This document shows positions 7,109 through 8,602 of a DNA stretch of 8,602 bases, one piece after another. The position numbers and the translations under genes are program-made. The notes beneath the pieces are model-generated. The model was not told the origin of the DNA. It saw only the letters and a list, made by a program, of their open reading frames with translations, and did no database searches. This DNA comes from Marinobacterium sp. xm-d-530 (GTDB lineage: Bacteria; Pseudomonadota; Gammaproteobacteria; Pseudomonadales; Balneatricaceae), in NCBI GenBank assembly GCA_949499045.1, contig CATEEE010000016.1:1-8602 (forward strand), written 5' to 3'. Within the stretch, counting starts at the first letter, position 1, and each line of letters starts with the position of its first letter.

Positions 7109-7278
7109 GCACCACCTGCACAGTCATCAAAGTCCATCGACTCAAGCTCCATTCGTTCAGCGTGAGCGCCTTTGATCACCTTTAAAAGGCTACCTTCTGC
7201 GGATCCATCTTCAGCCACTCCAGCACGTTCAAATACAGAGACCAAGATAGCCAGTTCGTCGGTCGTAAAATCGTTCAT
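7096..7278 (-). CDS. Unidentified 60-aa acidic protein with CX4C C-terminus
   Basis: I do not recognise this protein. ATG 7276-7278 is preceded by GGAG six bases upstream (AAGGAG block), 22 nt after the recJ stop, and the frame ends at 7096 inside nfo. That gives a convincing translation signal and tight packing between two repair genes. The product is soluble-looking and acidic (13 Asp/Glu against five Lys/Arg). It has an amphipathic N-terminal helix candidate (TTDELAILVSVFERAG) and a second helix candidate around LLKVIKGAHAERMELE. It ends in FDDCAGGACKL, with Cys53 and Cys58 spaced CX4C. The cysteines could bind metal or form a disulfide, but the Gly-Gly codons between them also form the nfo ribosome site, so their conservation could have another cause. 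A longer frame to 7323 would lack a ribosome site and overlap recJ. Confidence 0.75.
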   Translation of the reverse strand: MNDFTTDELAILVSVFERAGVAEDGSAEGSLLKVIKGAHAERMELESMDFDDCAGGACKL

Positions 7279-7300
7279 ACTCTTCTCCTTATGATTAGGT

Positions 7301-8602
7301 TCAAAGCGGCTTAAGCCACTCAACCATCAGCTGCAAGCTACGTTGCCCACGAAATTCATTGATATCCAATCGGTAAACGGCACGCACACGGTTAATCGAC
7401 GCGTTTGGCCAAACATCAGACTCTACATTAAAGGCGATTGCGTCCAGTGCCAAGCCTGTTGTTGGCTCTTGCAGAACCATTTTTAGATGTTTTTGACCGA
7501 CAATGCGCTGCTGTAACAGGCGAAACTCACCATGGAAGCTCGGCTCTGGGAATTGATGCCCCCAAGGACCGGCCTCTTGAATCATCTGGGCCAATTCCAT
7601 GGTGAATTGATTCGGTGCCAACTCACCGTCCGTCTCGATGACACGATCCAGATCCTCTTTACGTGTCTGACGAGTCACTTCATCCGCAAATGCAGCCTCG
7701 AAACGCGCCAGATCCGCTTTGGCAATGGTCAAACCGGCCGCCATCGCATGGCCACCAAATTTTGAGATCAAACCTGGCTGTTCAGTCGCAATACGATCCA
7801 ACCCATCACGAATATGAAACCCCTCGATTGAGCGAGCTGATCCTTTAATCTCACCTTCATCACCCGGCGCAAATACAATCACTGGCCGATGCAGTTTCTC
7901 TTTCACTCGCGATGCTAGAATTCCGATGACACCCTGATGCCATTGCTCATTGAAGAGTGCTATACCGGCTGGACGCTCTGCTTCGGAAAGATCCAACGAC
8001 TCTAAATAAGCCATTGCTTGAGCCTGCATTTCAGACTCAATGGAGCGTCGTTCACGGTTAAGCGCATCCAACTGTTCGGCGTATTCGCGTGCACGCTGTG
8101 AATCCTCTTCCAGAAGACACTCAATACCCAAGCTGATGTCATCCAACCGCCCAGCTGCATTAAGACGTGGCGCAACGGCAAACCCCAAATCAGAGCTACT
8201 AATACGTTGATGATCACGCCCAGCGACCTCAAGAAGTGCTAACAATCCAGGACGCGCTCTGCCAGCACGGATGCGAGCCAAGCCCTGATGCACTAAAGTA
8301 CGGTTATTCCTTTCAAGAGGCACCACATCGGCCACAGTCCCCAAGGCGATAAGATCGAGATAGTTACCCAAATTCGGGGCCTTAACACCCTGCTTCTCAA
8401 ACCAACCAAGCTGCTGCAACTGGCGACGAAGTGCGATTAAGAGATAAAAAACCACCCCAGCGCCGCAGGTCGATTTAGCCATGAACTGACAGCCTGCTTG
8501 GTTTGGATTGATAATAGCCACAGCTTTGGGCAACACCGAGCCTGGCAAGTGGTGATCGGTTACGATCACATCGATGCCAAACTCATTGGCGCGATCAACA
8601 CC
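7301..8602 (-). CDS. recJ: Single-stranded-DNA 5'-3' exonuclease RecJ, C-terminal 433 residues (N-terminus beyond window)
   Basis: RecJ degrades single-stranded DNA 5' to 3' in RecF-pathway recombination, mismatch repair and base-excision repair. The visible part begins shortly before the DHH motif (VIVTDHHLPG, visible residues 12-21) and lacks roughly the first 145 residues seen in E. coli RecJ (577 aa). Further landmarks, in visible numbering, are LGTVADVVPL (87-96), LNAAGRLDDIS (147-157), the DHHA1 start EQWHQGVIGILASR (219-232) and FGGHAMAAG (282-290). A C-terminal OB-type region follows with PWGHQFPEPSF and LDINEFRGQRSLQ. The key Asp/His residues visible are intact and the frame is unbroken to the right edge. 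The stop is TGA 7301-7303. The next gene starts 22 nt later, so recJ is probably the upstream part of the operon. Confidence 0.97.
   Translation of the reverse strand, partial: GVDRANEFGIDVIVTDHHLPGSVLPKAVAIINPNQAGCQFMAKSTCGAGVVFYLLIALRRQLQQLGWFEKQGVKAPNLGNYLDLIALGTVADVVPLERNNRTLVHQGLARIRAGRARPGLLALLEVAGRDHQRISSSDLGFAVAPRLNAAGRLDDISLGIECLLEEDSQRAREYAEQLDALNRERRSIESEMQAQAMAYLESLDLSEAERPAGIALFNEQWHQGVIGILASRVKEKLHRPVIVFAPGDEGEIKGSARSIEGFHIRDGLDRIATEQPGLISKFGGHAMAAGLTIAKADLARFEAAFADEVTRQTRKEDLDRVIETDGELAPNQFTMELAQMIQEAGPWGHQFPEPSFHGEFRLLQQRIVGQKHLKMVLQEPTTGLALDAIAFNVESDVWPNASINRVRAVYRLDINEFRGQRSLQLMVEWLKPL

Noticed and set aside
7279..7323. Longer form of the 60-aa protein starting at 7323
   Set aside because: It would overlap the recJ end and ignore the excellent GGAG-ATG start at 7278.

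Overview
The window is 8.6 kb of ordinary, gene-dense gammaproteobacterial chromosome with all genes on the minus strand. Every protein except one small one is a close full-length match to a familiar gammaproteobacterial family. The nudF / DUF1249 (YqiB) / yqiA / parE block is itself a gammaproteobacterial signature. Base composition is about half G+C by eye. The arrangement resembles a marine, Oceanospirillales/Pseudomonadales-type genome more than an enteric one, but the lineage is an inference and I cannot name a genus.

Reading in the direction of transcription (from the right end leftwards), the window starts inside recJ, whose N-terminal part lies outside. It continues with a 60-aa unidentified protein, nfo (endonuclease IV), nudF (ADP-ribose/ADP-sugar Nudix hydrolase), a DUF1249/YqiB-like protein, yqiA (alpha/beta-hydrolase esterase) and parE (topoisomerase IV subunit B). 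These seven genes are packed with gaps of 22 and 12 nt or overlaps of 1 to 13 nt. There is no visible promoter or terminator between them, so they look like one translationally coupled operon. The content joins DNA repair (RecJ, Nfo), nucleotide-sugar turnover (NudF) and chromosome decatenation (ParE). cpdA, which sits between the yqiB and yqiA homologues in E. coli and pseudomonads, is absent, and the junction is a clean 1-nt stop/start overlap.

After parE comes the only sizeable intergenic region (206 nt). It holds a good sigma70-type promoter, a roughly 135-nt leader with a strong intrinsic terminator, and a 20-codon reading frame running through the terminator. The TTG start of carA follows, with an excellent Shine-Dalgarno. 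This layout suggests transcriptional attenuation of carAB, most simply a pyrBI-like, UTP-responsive scheme. carA is complete; carB follows 46 nt later and runs off the left edge after about 419 codons. Together they encode carbamoyl-phosphate synthetase, which feeds pyrimidine and arginine synthesis.

I see no mobile elements, CRISPR, tRNA, rRNA or phage genes. The most interesting items are the carA leader, the 60-aa protein between recJ and nfo, and the altered gene neighbourhood (cpdA missing; parE placed directly before carAB).
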